Shown here piece after piece: positions 50,142 through 58,764 of a DNA stretch of 64,000 nucleotides (positions are counted from its first letter, which is position 1; each line of letters starts with the position of its first letter). Position numbers and translations under genes: made by a program. The stretch spans positions 1-64,000 of the forward strand of contig JBJHBI010000008.1 of assembly GCA_050485405.1 (NCBI GenBank), given 5' to 3'. This stretch comes from Saliniramus sp050485405 (GTDB lineage: Bacteria > Pseudomonadota > Alphaproteobacteria > Rhizobiales > Beijerinckiaceae). Under the pieces are notes generated by a model. It was not told the origin of the DNA. It ran no database searches and was given only the letters and a program-made list of their open reading frames with translations.

Positions 50142-51062
50142 TCACTCTGCGGCGATTGCGGGTGGCTCGGAAGGCGCGGCGAAAACCTCGCCTGCTGCGA
50201 GCACCTCCGCGAGGGCCGCGCAGAGCGAACGCCCGATCTCGTCGAACCAGGAATGCGGGGTCAGCGTCGGTTCGTGCATGTAGAGCGCGCGGTTGATCTC
50301 GATCTGCAGCGCGTGGCGGTGGCCGGAAGGCTCGCCGTAATGCTCGGTGATGAAGCCGCCCGCATAGGGCTTGTTGCGCATCACGCCGAAGCCCCGCGCG
50401 CGCAGGGCTACTTCCACGAGATCCGTCAGCACGCCCGAACAGCTCGAGCCGAAGCGGTCACCCAGAACGATATCGACCTGCCCGAGCGATTCGGCCGAGA
50501 GGCTCGACGATGGCATGGAATGGCAATCGATCAGGCAGGCATAGCCGTAGCGGTCCTGCACCTTGGTGATGAGCCGCCGCAGGGCGCGATGATAGGGTTT
50601 GTAGAGCGCCTCGATGCGCGCGATGCCCTCGCTCACCGGTATGCGCCCGGTATAGATCTCATGCCCGTCCGCGACGATGCGCGGGATGGTGCCGAGCCCG
50701 CCGGCGACGCGGATCGAACGGGTATTGGCGAAAGCGGGCAGGCGGCCCTCGAACATGCGGGGGTCGAGCTCGTAGGGCTCGCGGTTGAGATCGAGATAGG
50801 CGCGCGGAAAATTGGCCCGCATCAAGGGTGCGCCATGGGCGACCATCGGCGCGAACAGCCGGTCGACATAGGCATCCTCCGAGCGGCGGATCGTATGCGC
50901 GTTCAGCCGCCCGCCTTCGAGGAAGGGTTGCGGGTAATGGTTGCCGGAATGAGGCGAATCGAAAACGAAGCCGCCGGCGAGCCGCTCGGGCATGGCGATC
51001 TCGAAGGGGGGATCGAACAGCGCCGCCGGTTCGTTCTGCGCCGGTGCACCCGTATCCGCCAT
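50142..51062 (-). CDS. N-formylglutamate amidohydrolase family protein
   Basis: A 306-residue metal-dependent amidohydrolase. Seen: FVFDSPHSGNHYP (about 32), RRSEDAYVDRLF (about 59), RANFPRAYLDLNREPYELDPRMF (about 82), CLIDCHSMPS (about 176, metal-binding His) and ALQIEINRALYM (about 253). These match the family that hydrolyses N-formyl-L-glutamate in histidine degradation; other hut genes are absent, so another N-formyl or amide substrate is possible. ATG 51062 follows AAGGA at ten bases. It is divergent from cpdR, an arrangement common in Hyphomicrobiales. Confidence 0.88.
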   Translation of the reverse strand: MADTGAPAQNEPAALFDPPFEIAMPERLAGGFVFDSPHSGNHYPQPFLEGGRLNAHTIRRSEDAYVDRLFAPMVAHGAPLMRANFPRAYLDLNREPYELDPRMFEGRLPAFANTRSIRVAGGLGTIPRIVADGHEIYTGRIPVSEGIARIEALYKPYHRALRRLITKVQDRYGYACLIDCHSMPSSSLSAESLGQVDIVLGDRFGSSCSGVLTDLVEVALRARGFGVMRNKPYAGGFITEHYGEPSGHRHALQIEINRALYMHEPTLTPHSWFDEIGRSLCAALAEVLAAGEVFAAPSEPPAIAAE

Positions 51063-51406
51063 GTCGTTCGCATCCTTCAATGTCGCTCTAAGCCCTTCAA
51101 CCCACCGCATGCGTGTGGCGTTCCGCCTCGTCGGATGCGGATCGTTCACGACAATCTTTCGCGCAAGGCCCGCAAATGCAAGGACATAGCGGACCGGGCT
51201 CGACCATCACGACGAATTTTGGCTTTCGTCCGGCATCCTGTCCATAATTGATGACGCGTCCGGCCTGCGGCGCGCTGTCCATATGCGAAAGCGCGTTTGC
51301 GCATCTGTCCCGCGCGGGTGCGACATCGTTTTCACGTGATATTTACCGGCGACACGGTTTATGAAATGACTGACGTGACAGCCGAATCCGGCAATGCGGG
51401 ACGATT
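51063..51406. other. amidohydrolase/cpdR divergent intergenic region, no gene recognised
   Basis: 344 bp holding the promoters of two divergent genes. One GAATC (GANTC) site lies at about 51384, close to cpdR. AT-richer stretches occur at 51200-51250 and 51335-51370, but I see no clear consensus promoter, CtrA box or hairpin. Confidence 0.4.
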
Positions 51407-51763
51407 ATGAAGATACTACTCGCCGAAGACGACAACGACATGCGCCGCTTCCTCGTGAAGGCGCTTCAGAATGCGGGCTACGACGTGGCCTCGTTCGATA
51501 ACGGGCTCTCGGCCTATAACAGGCTGCGCGAGGAGCCTTTCGGGCTGCTGCTGACCGATATCGTGATGCCGGAGATGGACGGAATCGAGCTCGCCCGGCG
51601 GGCGACGGAACTCGACCCGGACATCAAGGTGATGTTCATCACGGGCTTCGCCGCCGTGGCGCTCAACGCGGATTCGGATACGCCCAAGGACGCCAAGGTC
51701 CTCTCCAAGCCCTTCCATCTGAAGGATCTCGTCGGAGAAGTGGAAAAACTCCTCGCGGCCTGA
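51407..51763 (+). CDS. cpdR: single-domain response regulator CpdR
   Basis: A 118-residue stand-alone receiver. MKILLAEDDNDMRRFLVKAL, phospho-acceptor Asp51 in LLLTDIVMPEMDGIELARRA, the MFITGFAAVALNAD stretch and KVLSKPFHLKDLVGEV match CpdR nearly residue for residue. Unphosphorylated CpdR primes the ClpXP protease at the cell pole so that CtrA and other proteins are destroyed at the G1-S step; the CckA-ChpT relay phosphorylates and inactivates it. Its target regulator CtrA is encoded 48 kb away in the same window. It is followed by tRNA-Val on the same strand. Confidence 0.95.
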   Translation: MKILLAEDDNDMRRFLVKALQNAGYDVASFDNGLSAYNRLREEPFGLLLTDIVMPEMDGIELARRATELDPDIKVMFITGFAAVALNADSDTPKDAKVLSKPFHLKDLVGEVEKLLAA

Positions 51764-51783
51764 AGATTTCCTGATCAAGCCGC

Positions 51784-51812
51784 TTGCGCCGCCGATGCGG
51801 GTTCGCTATACG
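51784..51812 (+). promoter_or_regulatory. promoter of tRNA-Val
   Basis: TTGCGC (51784-51789), a 17-bp spacer and TATACG (51807-51812) lie about 50 bp before the mature tRNA start; a sigma70-type promoter with four matches in each hexamer. Confidence 0.55.
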
Positions 51813-51862
51813 CCCTCCCACGGCAGCGCTGCAGCGGCGGCGCCGGTACGCCGGACCAAGAT

Positions 51863-51937
51863 GGGCGCGTAGCTCAGCGGGAGAGCACTACGTTGACATC
51901 GTAGGGGTCGCTGGTTCAATCCCAGCCGCGCCCACCA
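51863..51937 (+). tRNA. tRNA-Val (GAC)
   Basis: A complete 75-nt cloverleaf with CCA encoded (51935-51937). The acceptor stem pairs GGGCGCG with CGCGCCC; the D arm has AGCTCAGCGGGAGAGC; the anticodon stem CTACG/CGTAG encloses TTGACAT with anticodon GAC (valine, codons GUC/GUU); the T loop is GGTTCAATCCC. No integrase or island boundary is seen beside it. Confidence 0.97.
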
Positions 51938-52008
51938 TCTTAAGTCCTTGAAAATCGTGTCATCGTCGCCCCGAAGCCGAAGGCACCGGGGCGTGGCGGC
52001 ATGTCGCG

Positions 52009-52698
52009 TCATGCCCGTGCGAGGACATCCTCGACAGCCTGCGGAAGCGCATCGAAATGCGTGATGACGCGGTCGGGGCCGTAAGTCTCGACCGGCTGAT
52101 CCGTATAGCCGAAAGGCACGGCGATCACCGGGATGCGGGCAGCCTGTGCGGTTGCGATATCGGTATGCGAATCACCGATCATCACAGCCCGCCCCGCATC
52201 GCCGCGCGCCATCGCGATCGTCTCGGTCAGATGGCGCGGATCCGGTTTGCAGAAGGGGAAGGTGTCGCGCCCGCAGATCGCGGCGAAATACCCGGTGATC
52301 CCGAGGGCCTCGAGAAGCAGTCGCGAATGGCCCTCCACCTTGTTGGTGCAGACCGCGAGCGTGAAGCCCGAGGCGCCGAGGCTGTCCATCGCGGCGACGA
52401 CGCCGGGAAAGAGCCGCGTCTCGTTGCAGATGTTCTGCCGGTAGAGCGTGAGGAATTGCTGGAAGAGCAGTTCGTGGCGCTCCGGCGTGAGTTCCAGCCC
52501 CGCCGTCTCGTAGCCCCGTGCGATCAGCGCGCGCGCACCCGCCCCGATCAGCGATTTCGCCCGCTCCATCGGCAGGGTGGGAAGCCCTTCCTGGGCGAGC
52601 AGCGTATTGAGCGTCGCCATCAGGTCGGGGGCGGTATCGGCCAGAGTGCCGTCGAGATCGAACACGACGATGGGGTTCATGGAGCTATCCGTCTTCAT
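52009..52698 (-). CDS. gph: phosphoglycolate phosphatase (HAD superfamily)
   Basis: A 229-residue HAD hydrolase. Motif I is FDLDGTLADTAPDL (nucleophile Asp), motif II VCTNK, motif III Lys in FCKPDPRHL and motif IV VMIGDSHTDIATAQAA. The cap between motifs I and II (LIGAGARALIARGYETAG) is of the Gph type, which dephosphorylates 2-phosphoglycolate from DNA repair or oxygenase side reactions. The first possible start is ATG 52698; ATG 52680 (MNPIVVFDLDG) would give the usual short N-terminus, and neither has a good ribosome site. A 14-bp tandem array begins 6 bp upstream of the first ATG, taking the place of the expected leader. Confidence 0.9.
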   Translation of the reverse strand: MKTDSSMNPIVVFDLDGTLADTAPDLMATLNTLLAQEGLPTLPMERAKSLIGAGARALIARGYETAGLELTPERHELLFQQFLTLYRQNICNETRLFPGVVAAMDSLGASGFTLAVCTNKVEGHSRLLLEALGITGYFAAICGRDTFPFCKPDPRHLTETIAMARGDAGRAVMIGDSHTDIATAQAARIPVIAVPFGYTDQPVETYGPDRVITHFDALPQAVEDVLARA

Positions 52699-52703
52699 GG
52701 CAG

Positions 52704-52772
52704 GAGTGCGTCGGCTTGAGTGCGTCGGCTGGAGTGCGTCGGCTGGAGTGCGTCGGCTGGAGTGGGTCGGCG
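52704..52772. repeat. 14-bp tandem repeat at the gph 5' end
   Basis: Unit GAGTGCGTCGGCTG is present in four near-perfect copies (52704, 52718, 52732, 52746) and a degenerate fifth from 52760. It occupies the untranslated leader of gph. Its TGCGTCGGCTGGA core resembles the TGCGTCGCTTGGA core of the array at 2126. Confidence 0.85.
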
Positions 52773-52901
52773 CGAGGCCGCTCTTGATAACGCGCCGCGC
52801 CGGCGATGAACAGCTTTGCGGGTGTTTACCTTTCGCTAACCATGTTGCCGCAGTCTCGGGCCGATCAATTCCACACGATCCGCGAGCCGGAGACTGGTTT
52901 C

Positions 52902-53333
52902 ATGTTTGGACGCATCCTCATCCGCGCGCTCGCAGCCGGCCTTCTGAGCGCCAGCGCAGCCCCCGCCCTCGCTTCGGCCTTCGACTTCGTCGCGGCTCCC
53001 CAGACCGACCTCAACCGCGTCTACCGCATCGACAAGGTCACCGGTGCCGTCTCCTCGTGCCAGTACGGCCTCAAGGAGGGGACCGTCGGCATCACCCTGT
53101 GCTTCGGCCCGGGCGAGGGGGCGAAGGCGCAGGATCCGGGCGAATACGGGTTGATCTCATCGCGCCACGAACGCGAAGGCGGCGTCTTCCGCGTGAACTA
53201 CCGCACCGGCGAGATGAGCGTGTGCTACGTCTTCGAGGAACAGGTCGTCTGCACGCCTCCCGAGACGGTCACTGCGACCGTCGCAGAGGGGGAGGGCGAT
53301 ACGCCGCAGGTTACCGGTTCGACCGGGAACTGA
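52902..53333 (+). CDS. hypothetical exported protein
   Basis: A 143-residue protein with a clear Sec signal peptide (MFGRILIRALAAGLLSASAAPALASA, cleavage after about residue 25). The mature part is small and beta-rich: NRVYRIDKVTGAVSSCQYGL, GVFRVNYRTGEMSVCYVFEEQVVCTPP; three to four cysteines may form disulfides. Two similar blocks (R-I-D-K-V-T-G-A-V-S-S-C and V-N-Y-R-T-G-E-M-S-V-C) suggest an internal repeat. ATG 52902 follows GGAG by about ten bases. Upstream, TTTA-N7-CTAA (52825-52839) is a one-mismatch-per-half CtrA-like site. Function unknown. Confidence 0.8.
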   Translation: MFGRILIRALAAGLLSASAAPALASAFDFVAAPQTDLNRVYRIDKVTGAVSSCQYGLKEGTVGITLCFGPGEGAKAQDPGEYGLISSRHEREGGVFRVNYRTGEMSVCYVFEEQVVCTPPETVTATVAEGEGDTPQVTGSTGN

Positions 53334-53443
53334 TTCGTTTCGCCGCGCTTTCGGCGCTCCCGAACACAATCCGACCCTTGCACCGCAGGCCGTTTCGTTC
53401 GATACCGGGCGCGTGATCCGGATCAGCGAAGAGGCGAGGCGAC

Positions 53444-54142
53444 GTGAGCGCAGATGATCTGAAACGCAAGGCGGCGGCCCGTGCGGTCGAGACCGTGGAG
53501 AACGGTATGCGGCTCGGGCTGGGCACCGGGTCGACGGCGAAGCATTTCGTCGCGCTGCTCGCAGAGAGGGTCCGCGCCGGCCTCGACGTCGTCTGCGTCC
53601 CCACCTCCGAAGCCACGCATGCCCAGGCCCTGGCCGAGGGCATCAAGCTCACCACGCTCGACGAAACGCCCGAGCTCGATCTCACCGTGGACGGTGCGGA
53701 CGAACTCGATGCCTCGCTGCGGCTCATCAAGGGCGGCGGTGGCGCGCTTTTGCGCGAAAAAATCGTCGCAGCGGCTTCCGTCCGCATGCTCGTGATCGCC
53801 GATGCGAGCAAGAAGGTCGAGACGCTCGGTGCCTTTCCCCTGCCCATCGAGGTCAACCCGTTCGGCCTCGAAGTGACGCGCCGCGCGATCATCAAGGTGC
53901 TCGGAGATGCCGGGCTGCCCACCACGCTACGCCTCAGAACCGCCGCAAACGGTGAGACATTCGTCACCGACGGCGGCCATTACATCTTCGATGCGGCGCT
54001 CGGTTCGATCCCTGCGCCGGAAGATCTGGCGCATGCGCTCGTTTCCGTTCCCGGCGTCGTAGAGCATGGCCTGTTCATCGGGCTCGCCACCGGCGCGGTG
54101 CTGGCCGGCGAAGACGGGCTCGTCGAATTCGGTACGATCTGA
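53444..54142 (+). CDS. rpiA: ribose-5-phosphate isomerase A
   Basis: A 232-residue enzyme interconverting ribose-5-phosphate and ribulose-5-phosphate in the pentose phosphate pathway. Seen: GMRLGLGTGSTAKHFVALL (about 23-41), VPTSEATHAQAL (about 53), LDLTVDGADELDASLRLIKGGGGALLREKIVA (about 78-109, catalytic Asp and Glu/Lys region) and FVTDGGHYIFDA (about 170). GTG 53444 follows GAGGCGAGGCGAC. Typical length. It lies on the same strand as the exported protein upstream and the DUF2059 gene downstream. Confidence 0.96.
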   Translation: MSADDLKRKAAARAVETVENGMRLGLGTGSTAKHFVALLAERVRAGLDVVCVPTSEATHAQALAEGIKLTTLDETPELDLTVDGADELDASLRLIKGGGGALLREKIVAAASVRMLVIADASKKVETLGAFPLPIEVNPFGLEVTRRAIIKVLGDAGLPTTLRLRTAANGETFVTDGGHYIFDAALGSIPAPEDLAHALVSVPGVVEHGLFIGLATGAVLAGEDGLVEFGTI

Positions 54143-54224
54143 TAAAGCCCCGTTTCCGGAAAACCGCGCCACGGGCGCGCAAGAACTGCCGCATGTGCGG
54201 CGATGTATTCGAGAGAGACTGCTC

Positions 54225-54740
54225 ATGAAACGTCAATCGTCGGCCTTCGCCGTTTTCGGCCTCGTCTTCGCCCTCGGTTTCGCCGCCTTCGCCGGTGCCG
54301 CACAGGCTCAGGAAGAGGTCGGTGAGAGCCATCTGCAGGCCGCGCGGCAACTCGTGACCAATGCCGGCCTGACCGAATCCTTCGACGGTATGGTGCCGCG
54401 GGTCACCAACTCGGTAGCGGGGCGATTTGTCAACCGCGGTATGCCTAGTAGCATGATACGGGAAGTCATCGAAGAGATTCAGCCCGAGCTCGACCTTCAG
54501 CGGCGTGTCATTCTCAACCGCGCCGCGCGGATCATGGCGAATCGCTTTACGGAAGAGGAGATCGGCGAAATCAACGCCTTTTTCGAATCTCCGACCGGCA
54601 GGAAATATATCGAACAGCAACCCGGTTTCGTCGACGATATTCTCACCGCGGCGAGCGATTGGACGGAAGAGCTGGTCGAATACGTCGAAATCCGCATGCA
54701 GGCGGAGCTGGCGCGTCGCGGAGCCGAGACTACGGAGTGA
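54225..54740 (+). CDS. DUF2059 domain-containing exported protein
   Basis: A 171-residue protein with a signal peptide (MKRQSSAFAVFGLVFALGFAAFAGAAQA, cleaved near residue 28). The mature part is helical and contains DUF2059 (about 85-145: RRVILNRAARIMANRFTEEEIGEINAFFESPTGRKYIEQQP, shortened), a family of periplasmic proteins of unknown function. ATG 54225 gives the signal peptide at the right place; AGAGAG lies upstream. It lies between rpiA and glutathione reductase on the same strand and may be co-transcribed with them. Confidence 0.88.
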   Translation: MKRQSSAFAVFGLVFALGFAAFAGAAQAQEEVGESHLQAARQLVTNAGLTESFDGMVPRVTNSVAGRFVNRGMPSSMIREVIEEIQPELDLQRRVILNRAARIMANRFTEEEIGEINAFFESPTGRKYIEQQPGFVDDILTAASDWTEELVEYVEIRMQAELARRGAETTE

Positions 54741-54801
54741 TGAGCATGACGCCCGAAGGGTCGGGCGGCTGGCGGTAACGAGAGCTGGGAAAGCAGGCGG
54801 G

Positions 54802-56196
54802 ATGAGCGATTTCGACGTCGATCTGTTCGTGATCGGAGCGGGTTCGGGCGGCGTGCGGGCTGCGCGTATCGCAGCGGGCTACGGCGCGCGCGTGATGATC
54901 GCGGAAGAGTTTCGCGTCGGCGGCACATGCGTGATTCGCGGCTGCGTGCCCAAGAAGCTGATGGTGATCGCGTCGCGCTTCACTGACGATTTCACCGATG
55001 CCGCCGGTTTCGGCTGGCAGGTGGGTGAGACTCGCTTCGACTGGTCGGCGCTGATCGCGGCGAAGGACCGCGAGATCGATCGGCTGGAACGGGCTTACCG
55101 GGCCAATCTGGAGCGGGCCGGGGTCGAGCTCGTCGAGAGCCGCGCCGAGATCGTCGATGCGCATACCGTGCGCCTCACGGCGACGGGGCAGACCCTGCGC
55201 GCAAAGCGCATTCTCGTCGCCGTCGGCGCACGTCCGTCAATGCAGCCGGCGATCCCCGGCATGGAGCATACCATCACCTCGAACGAGGTTTTTGACCTGG
55301 CGCAGCAGCCCGAGCGGGTTCTCGTTATCGGCGCCGGCTATATCGCGGTGGAATTCGCCGGGATCTTCGCCGGGCTCGGCTCGAAGACGACGCTCGTGCA
55401 TCGGGGCGACAAGCTCCTGCGCGGCTTCGACGACGATCTGCGCACGCGCCTCGGAGAGGCCTGCCAGGCGCGCGGCATCGACGTGAAATATTCGACGACG
55501 CCGCTGCGCATCGAAAAGCAGGATGACGGCACGCGCGTGGTGAGCTTCTCGGATGGGAGCACGGGGCACTACGATCAGGTCCTGCTCGCGACGGGACGCG
55601 TGCCGGCGACGCAGGGGCTGGGGCTCGAGAATGCGGGCGTGCTCTGCGACGAACTCGGCGCCATCGTGGTCGATGCCTATTCGCGCACGCAGGTGCCCTC
55701 GATCTTCGCGATCGGCGACGTGACCAACCGGGCCAATCTCACCCCGGTCGCGATCCGCGAGGGCCATGCCTTCGCCGATACCGAATTCGGCGGCAAGGAC
55801 GTGCATGTCGATCACAGCCTTATCCCGACAGCCGTGTTCTCGACGCCGGAAATCGGCACCGTCGGTCTGACGGAGACCGCTGCACGGCTGCGTTACGAGA
55901 AAGTGGCGATCTACCAGACGGCGTTTCGCGCCATGCGCGCCACGCTGTCGGGCCGCGAGGAGCGCGTCTTCATGAAGATCGTCGTGGACGCGAAGACCGA
56001 CAAGGTGCTCGGCATCCACCTGCTCGGACCGGATTCGGGGGAGATGATCCAGCTCGCCGGCGTCGCGGTGACCATGGGCGCCACGAAGGCCGATTTCGAC
56101 CGCACAATCGCGGTCCATCCGAGCGCCGCCGAGGAACTCGTGACGATGCGCGAGCCATACGCTGTCTACGATGGTGAGAAGCCCGGCCTGCTCTGA
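54802..56196 (+). CDS. gor: glutathione-disulfide reductase
   Basis: A 464-residue FAD/NAD(P)H disulfide oxidoreductase that regenerates reduced glutathione. FAD site DLFVIGAGSGGVRAARIAA (about 8-26); redox pair Cys43-x4-Cys48 in GGTCVIRGCVPKKLM; NADPH site RVLVIGAGYIAVEFAGIFAGLGSKTTLVHRGDK (about 172); FAIGDVTNRANLTPVAI (about 305); C-terminal active-site HPSAAEELVTMR (about 439, His-Glu). The GCVPKK wording and GYIAVEFAGI with LVHRG favour glutathione reductase over lipoamide dehydrogenase. ATG 54802 follows a G-rich site. Length is normal. Confidence 0.95.
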   Translation: MSDFDVDLFVIGAGSGGVRAARIAAGYGARVMIAEEFRVGGTCVIRGCVPKKLMVIASRFTDDFTDAAGFGWQVGETRFDWSALIAAKDREIDRLERAYRANLERAGVELVESRAEIVDAHTVRLTATGQTLRAKRILVAVGARPSMQPAIPGMEHTITSNEVFDLAQQPERVLVIGAGYIAVEFAGIFAGLGSKTTLVHRGDKLLRGFDDDLRTRLGEACQARGIDVKYSTTPLRIEKQDDGTRVVSFSDGSTGHYDQVLLATGRVPATQGLGLENAGVLCDELGAIVVDAYSRTQVPSIFAIGDVTNRANLTPVAIREGHAFADTEFGGKDVHVDHSLIPTAVFSTPEIGTVGLTETAARLRYEKVAIYQTAFRAMRATLSGREERVFMKIVVDAKTDKVLGIHLLGPDSGEMIQLAGVAVTMGATKADFDRTIAVHPSAAEELVTMREPYAVYDGEKPGLL

Positions 56197-56206
56197 GCCC
56201 GGCGGA

Positions 56207-56440
56207 TCAGATCTCGCCGTAATGGCGGTCCTGCATCAGGAGCGGCGCCGAGTAATCCGAAGTCGCGCGCTCGTCGGGCGTGATGAACATGATCGGTTCG
56301 GCCTCGACCACCGTCGGACCAGATGCCGCCTGTTCGAGCGTGCCACCCAGACCGTCGAAGGCCAGTGCGATACCGCCTGCCAGCACCAGCACGGCCATCG
56401 CGCGGCAGAGGAGGCAGTAGCGGAACGGTGCATCGCTCAT
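56207..56440 (-). CDS. hypothetical small membrane-anchored protein
   Basis: A 77-residue protein: MSDAPFRYCLLCRAM, a helix AVLVLAGGIALAFDGLGGTL, then a polar tail ending PIMFITPDERATSDYSAPLLMQDRHYGEI. It converges on glutathione reductase with a 10-bp gap. The frame stays open upstream to 56665, but ATG 56440 gives the sensible N-terminus; only GGGA serves as ribosome site. Function unknown; gene reality is moderately supported by its membrane pattern and neat placement. Confidence 0.6.
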   Translation of the reverse strand: MSDAPFRYCLLCRAMAVLVLAGGIALAFDGLGGTLEQAASGPTVVEAEPIMFITPDERATSDYSAPLLMQDRHYGEI

Positions 56441-56699
56441 GGGCTTGTCCCGGTTTCGAGCCGTCGTGTCGTATCGGCGCGAATCACCAGCACGCCACCA
56501 TTGTTTTTCTGGCTTTGGCATCAGGCCGGGTCGTGGCGGAAAAATGTCAAAATTTTGATCGACATCCCCAAGCCGCCACGCGCCACGGCGAGCCCCGGGC
56601 TTTCCCGCTACTCGGGCTTTGAATTTGCCCGGATGGCCTTCGCCGGCAAAGGGGCTATGCTGCACATGGAGAAATTGCTTCGTCCCCTGGGAGTTCTAC

Positions 56700-57647
56700 A
56701 TGCAACAGCGCCGCCTCGGTCGTTCCGAACTCGTCGTCACCCCGCTCTGCTTCGGCGGGAACGTCTTCGGCTGGACCGCCGATCGCGAGACGTCTTTCCG
56801 GCTGCTCGACGCCTTCCTCGATGCCGGCTGCAACTTCGTCGATACGGCCGACGGTTACTCGCGCTGGGTGGAAGGTCACAAGGGCGGTGAATCGGAGACG
56901 ATCATCGGGGAATGGTTCGCCGCACGCGGCAATCGCGACAAGGTCGTGCTCGCCACCAAGATCGGCTGCGACATGGGGCCGGGGCGCCAGGGGCTGTCGC
57001 GGGAGCGGATCATCACCGGTGTCGAGGATTCGCTGCGCCGGCTGCGCACCGATTACATCGACCTCTACCAAACCCATTTCGACGACGAGGACACCCCCGT
57101 CGCCGAGACGCTCGAAGCCTATGGCTCGCTCGTCAAGGCCGGCAAGGTGCGGGTGATCGGCGCTTCGAACATGCGCATCGAGCGCCTGCAGGAATCGCTC
57201 ACGACATCGCAGGCAAAGGATCTGCCCCGCTACGAGACGCTGCAGCCCGAATACAATCTGTGTGAACGCCAAGCTTTCGAGAGCGGCTTCGCGCCGCTTT
57301 GTGCCAAGGAGCAGATCGGTGTGATCCCGTATTTCTCGCTCGCCGCCGGCTTCCTCACCGGGAAATATCGCTCGGAAGCGGATCTCGAAGGACGCGCCCG
57401 GGCGGCGCGGGCCGGGCGTTACGTGAACGAGCGCGGCTTTCGCATTCTCGACGCGGTAGACAGCGTAGCGGCGGATCTCGGGATCAAGCCGGCCCAGGTC
57501 GCGCTGGCATGGTTGATGGCGCGCCCGCCGGTCGTCGCGCCGATCGCGAGCGCGACGAGCCTCGAACAACTTGCCGAGCTCACGGGCGCGCTATCCGTCA
57601 CCTTGCCCTCGGAAGCGATGGTCAAGCTCGACGCGGCGAGCGCCTGA
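56700..57647 (+). CDS. aldo/keto reductase
   Basis: A 315-residue (beta/alpha)8 NADPH-dependent reductase. MQQRRLGRSELVVTPLCFGGNVFGW is the typical start; the catalytic set is Asp and Tyr in CNFVDTADGYSRWVEG (about 44), Lys in VLATKIGCDMG (about 84) and the QTHFDDEDTP segment in place of the usual Q-x-H-x-x-D; YFSLAAGFLTGKYR (about 209) and GIKPAQVALAWLMARPPVVAPIASATS (about 262) bind the cofactor. It belongs to the YajO/general stress protein 69 branch, with a broad carbonyl substrate range. ATG 56700 follows GGGAG. The 259-bp gap upstream (56441-56699) includes an AT-rich patch at 56495-56570 where its promoter may lie. Confidence 0.92.
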   Translation: MQQRRLGRSELVVTPLCFGGNVFGWTADRETSFRLLDAFLDAGCNFVDTADGYSRWVEGHKGGESETIIGEWFAARGNRDKVVLATKIGCDMGPGRQGLSRERIITGVEDSLRRLRTDYIDLYQTHFDDEDTPVAETLEAYGSLVKAGKVRVIGASNMRIERLQESLTTSQAKDLPRYETLQPEYNLCERQAFESGFAPLCAKEQIGVIPYFSLAAGFLTGKYRSEADLEGRARAARAGRYVNERGFRILDAVDSVAADLGIKPAQVALAWLMARPPVVAPIASATSLEQLAELTGALSVTLPSEAMVKLDAASA

Positions 57648-57672
57648 GGCGCCGCCGGTCGGTTCGGATATC

Positions 57673-58764
57673 TCAGAGCCAGCCCTGCAATTCGCGGCGC
57701 ACGACGTGCTCGATCACGCGCATGCCCTCGGCGCTGTCGTTGAGGCAGGGCAGATAGGCGAATTTCTCGCCGCCATGCTCCATGAAGATCTCGCGGTTCT
57801 CGCCGTCGAGCTCTTCCAGCGTCTCGAGGCAATCGGCGGAGAAGCCGGGCGCGACGAGGGCGATCTTCTTGACGCCGCTCTCGGCGAGCCCCTTCACCGT
57901 CTCGTCGGTATAGGGCTGGAGCCATTCCTCGGGACCGAAACGTGACTGGAAGGTCAGCTTCCAGCGATCCGCCGACCAGCCCATGCGCTCGCGCAGCAGG
58001 CGCGAGGTCTTGGCGCATTGGCAATGATAGGGATCGCCCTTCATCAGGTAGGATTTCGGCACGCCGTGGAAGGTGGTTATGATCACATCGGGCTCGAAAT
58101 CGAGCTTGGCCAGCGACGCCTGCATCGAATCCGCGAGCGCGTCGATATAGACCGGATCGTCGTGATAAGGCGGCGCCACGCGCACGCTCGGCTGCCAGCG
58201 CATCTGCATCAGCGCCTCGAAGGCCTTGTCGCAGGCGGTGGCGGAGGTCGCGGCGGAATATTGCGGGTAGAGCGGCACCAGCAGGATGCGGTCGCAGCCT
58301 TCGGCGAGAAGCTTCTCCAGCGCGTCCTTCACCGGCGGCTTGCCGTAGCGCATCGCCCAGTCGACGCTGATGCGATCGCCGAATTCTTCCCTGAGCGCAG
58401 CCATGGTCTGCTCGGCCTGGGCGCGGGTGATGGTCTTGAGCGGGCCTTCGTTCTTCTCGTGATTCCAGATGGTGTCGTAGTCACGACCCTTCTTCTTGGG
58501 GCGCGTCTGCAGGATGATCAGGTTGAGGATCGGCCACCACAGCCAGCGCGAGGTCTCGATCACGCGCCGATCGGAGAGGAACTCCTTGAGATAGGCGCGC
58601 ATGGACCAGTAATCCGTCGCCTCGGGCGTGCCGAGATTCATCAAGAGCACCCCGATCCGCCCGGCCTTCACCGGCGGATGATCCTTCGGCAGGCGAATGG
58701 CGCGGTATTCTGCTTCGCGTGCGGGGTCGACGGCGACGGCGGCGGGTTTGACGGCCTGGTTCAT
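57673..58764 (-). CDS. hemH: ferrochelatase
   Basis: A 363-residue enzyme inserting Fe2+ into protoporphyrin IX, the last step of haem synthesis. Seen: RIGVLLMNLGTPEATDYWSMRAYLKEFLSD (about 36), WAMRYGKPPV (about 137), ILLVPLYPQYSAATSAT (about 161), IITTFHGVPKSYLMKGDPYHCQC (about 214, catalytic His) and KIALVAPGFSADCLETLEEL (about 305, catalytic Glu). These match the proteobacterial form. ATG 58764 (MNQAVKPAA) is the natural start; the frame is open further upstream without conserved content. Haem demand links it loosely to the bd oxidase genes in the window. It is divergent from the acuI-like gene across 278 bp with no recognised site. Confidence 0.95.
   Translation of the reverse strand: MNQAVKPAAVAVDPAREAEYRAIRLPKDHPPVKAGRIGVLLMNLGTPEATDYWSMRAYLKEFLSDRRVIETSRWLWWPILNLIILQTRPKKKGRDYDTIWNHEKNEGPLKTITRAQAEQTMAALREEFGDRISVDWAMRYGKPPVKDALEKLLAEGCDRILLVPLYPQYSAATSATACDKAFEALMQMRWQPSVRVAPPYHDDPVYIDALADSMQASLAKLDFEPDVIITTFHGVPKSYLMKGDPYHCQCAKTSRLLRERMGWSADRWKLTFQSRFGPEEWLQPYTDETVKGLAESGVKKIALVAPGFSADCLETLEELDGENREIFMEHGGEKFAYLPCLNDSAEGMRVIEHVVRRELQGWL

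Noticed and set aside
51863..51937. tRNA-Val as attachment site of an integrated element
   Set aside because: No partial copy of the tRNA 3' end and no integrase gene beside it; xerC at 41.5 kb looks like the housekeeping recombinase.
51978..52000. Hairpin downstream of tRNA-Val as its terminator
   Set aside because: The 7-bp stem CGCCCCG/CGGGGCG has a 13-base loop and no T-tract; insufficient for a confident call.
52704..52772. Repeat array as a CRISPR
   Set aside because: Units are 14 bp and directly adjacent with no spacers, and no cas genes are present.
52825..52839. CtrA box upstream of the exported protein gene
   Set aside because: TTTA-N7-CTAA has one mismatch in each half and no other support, so it is mentioned only in the gene entry.
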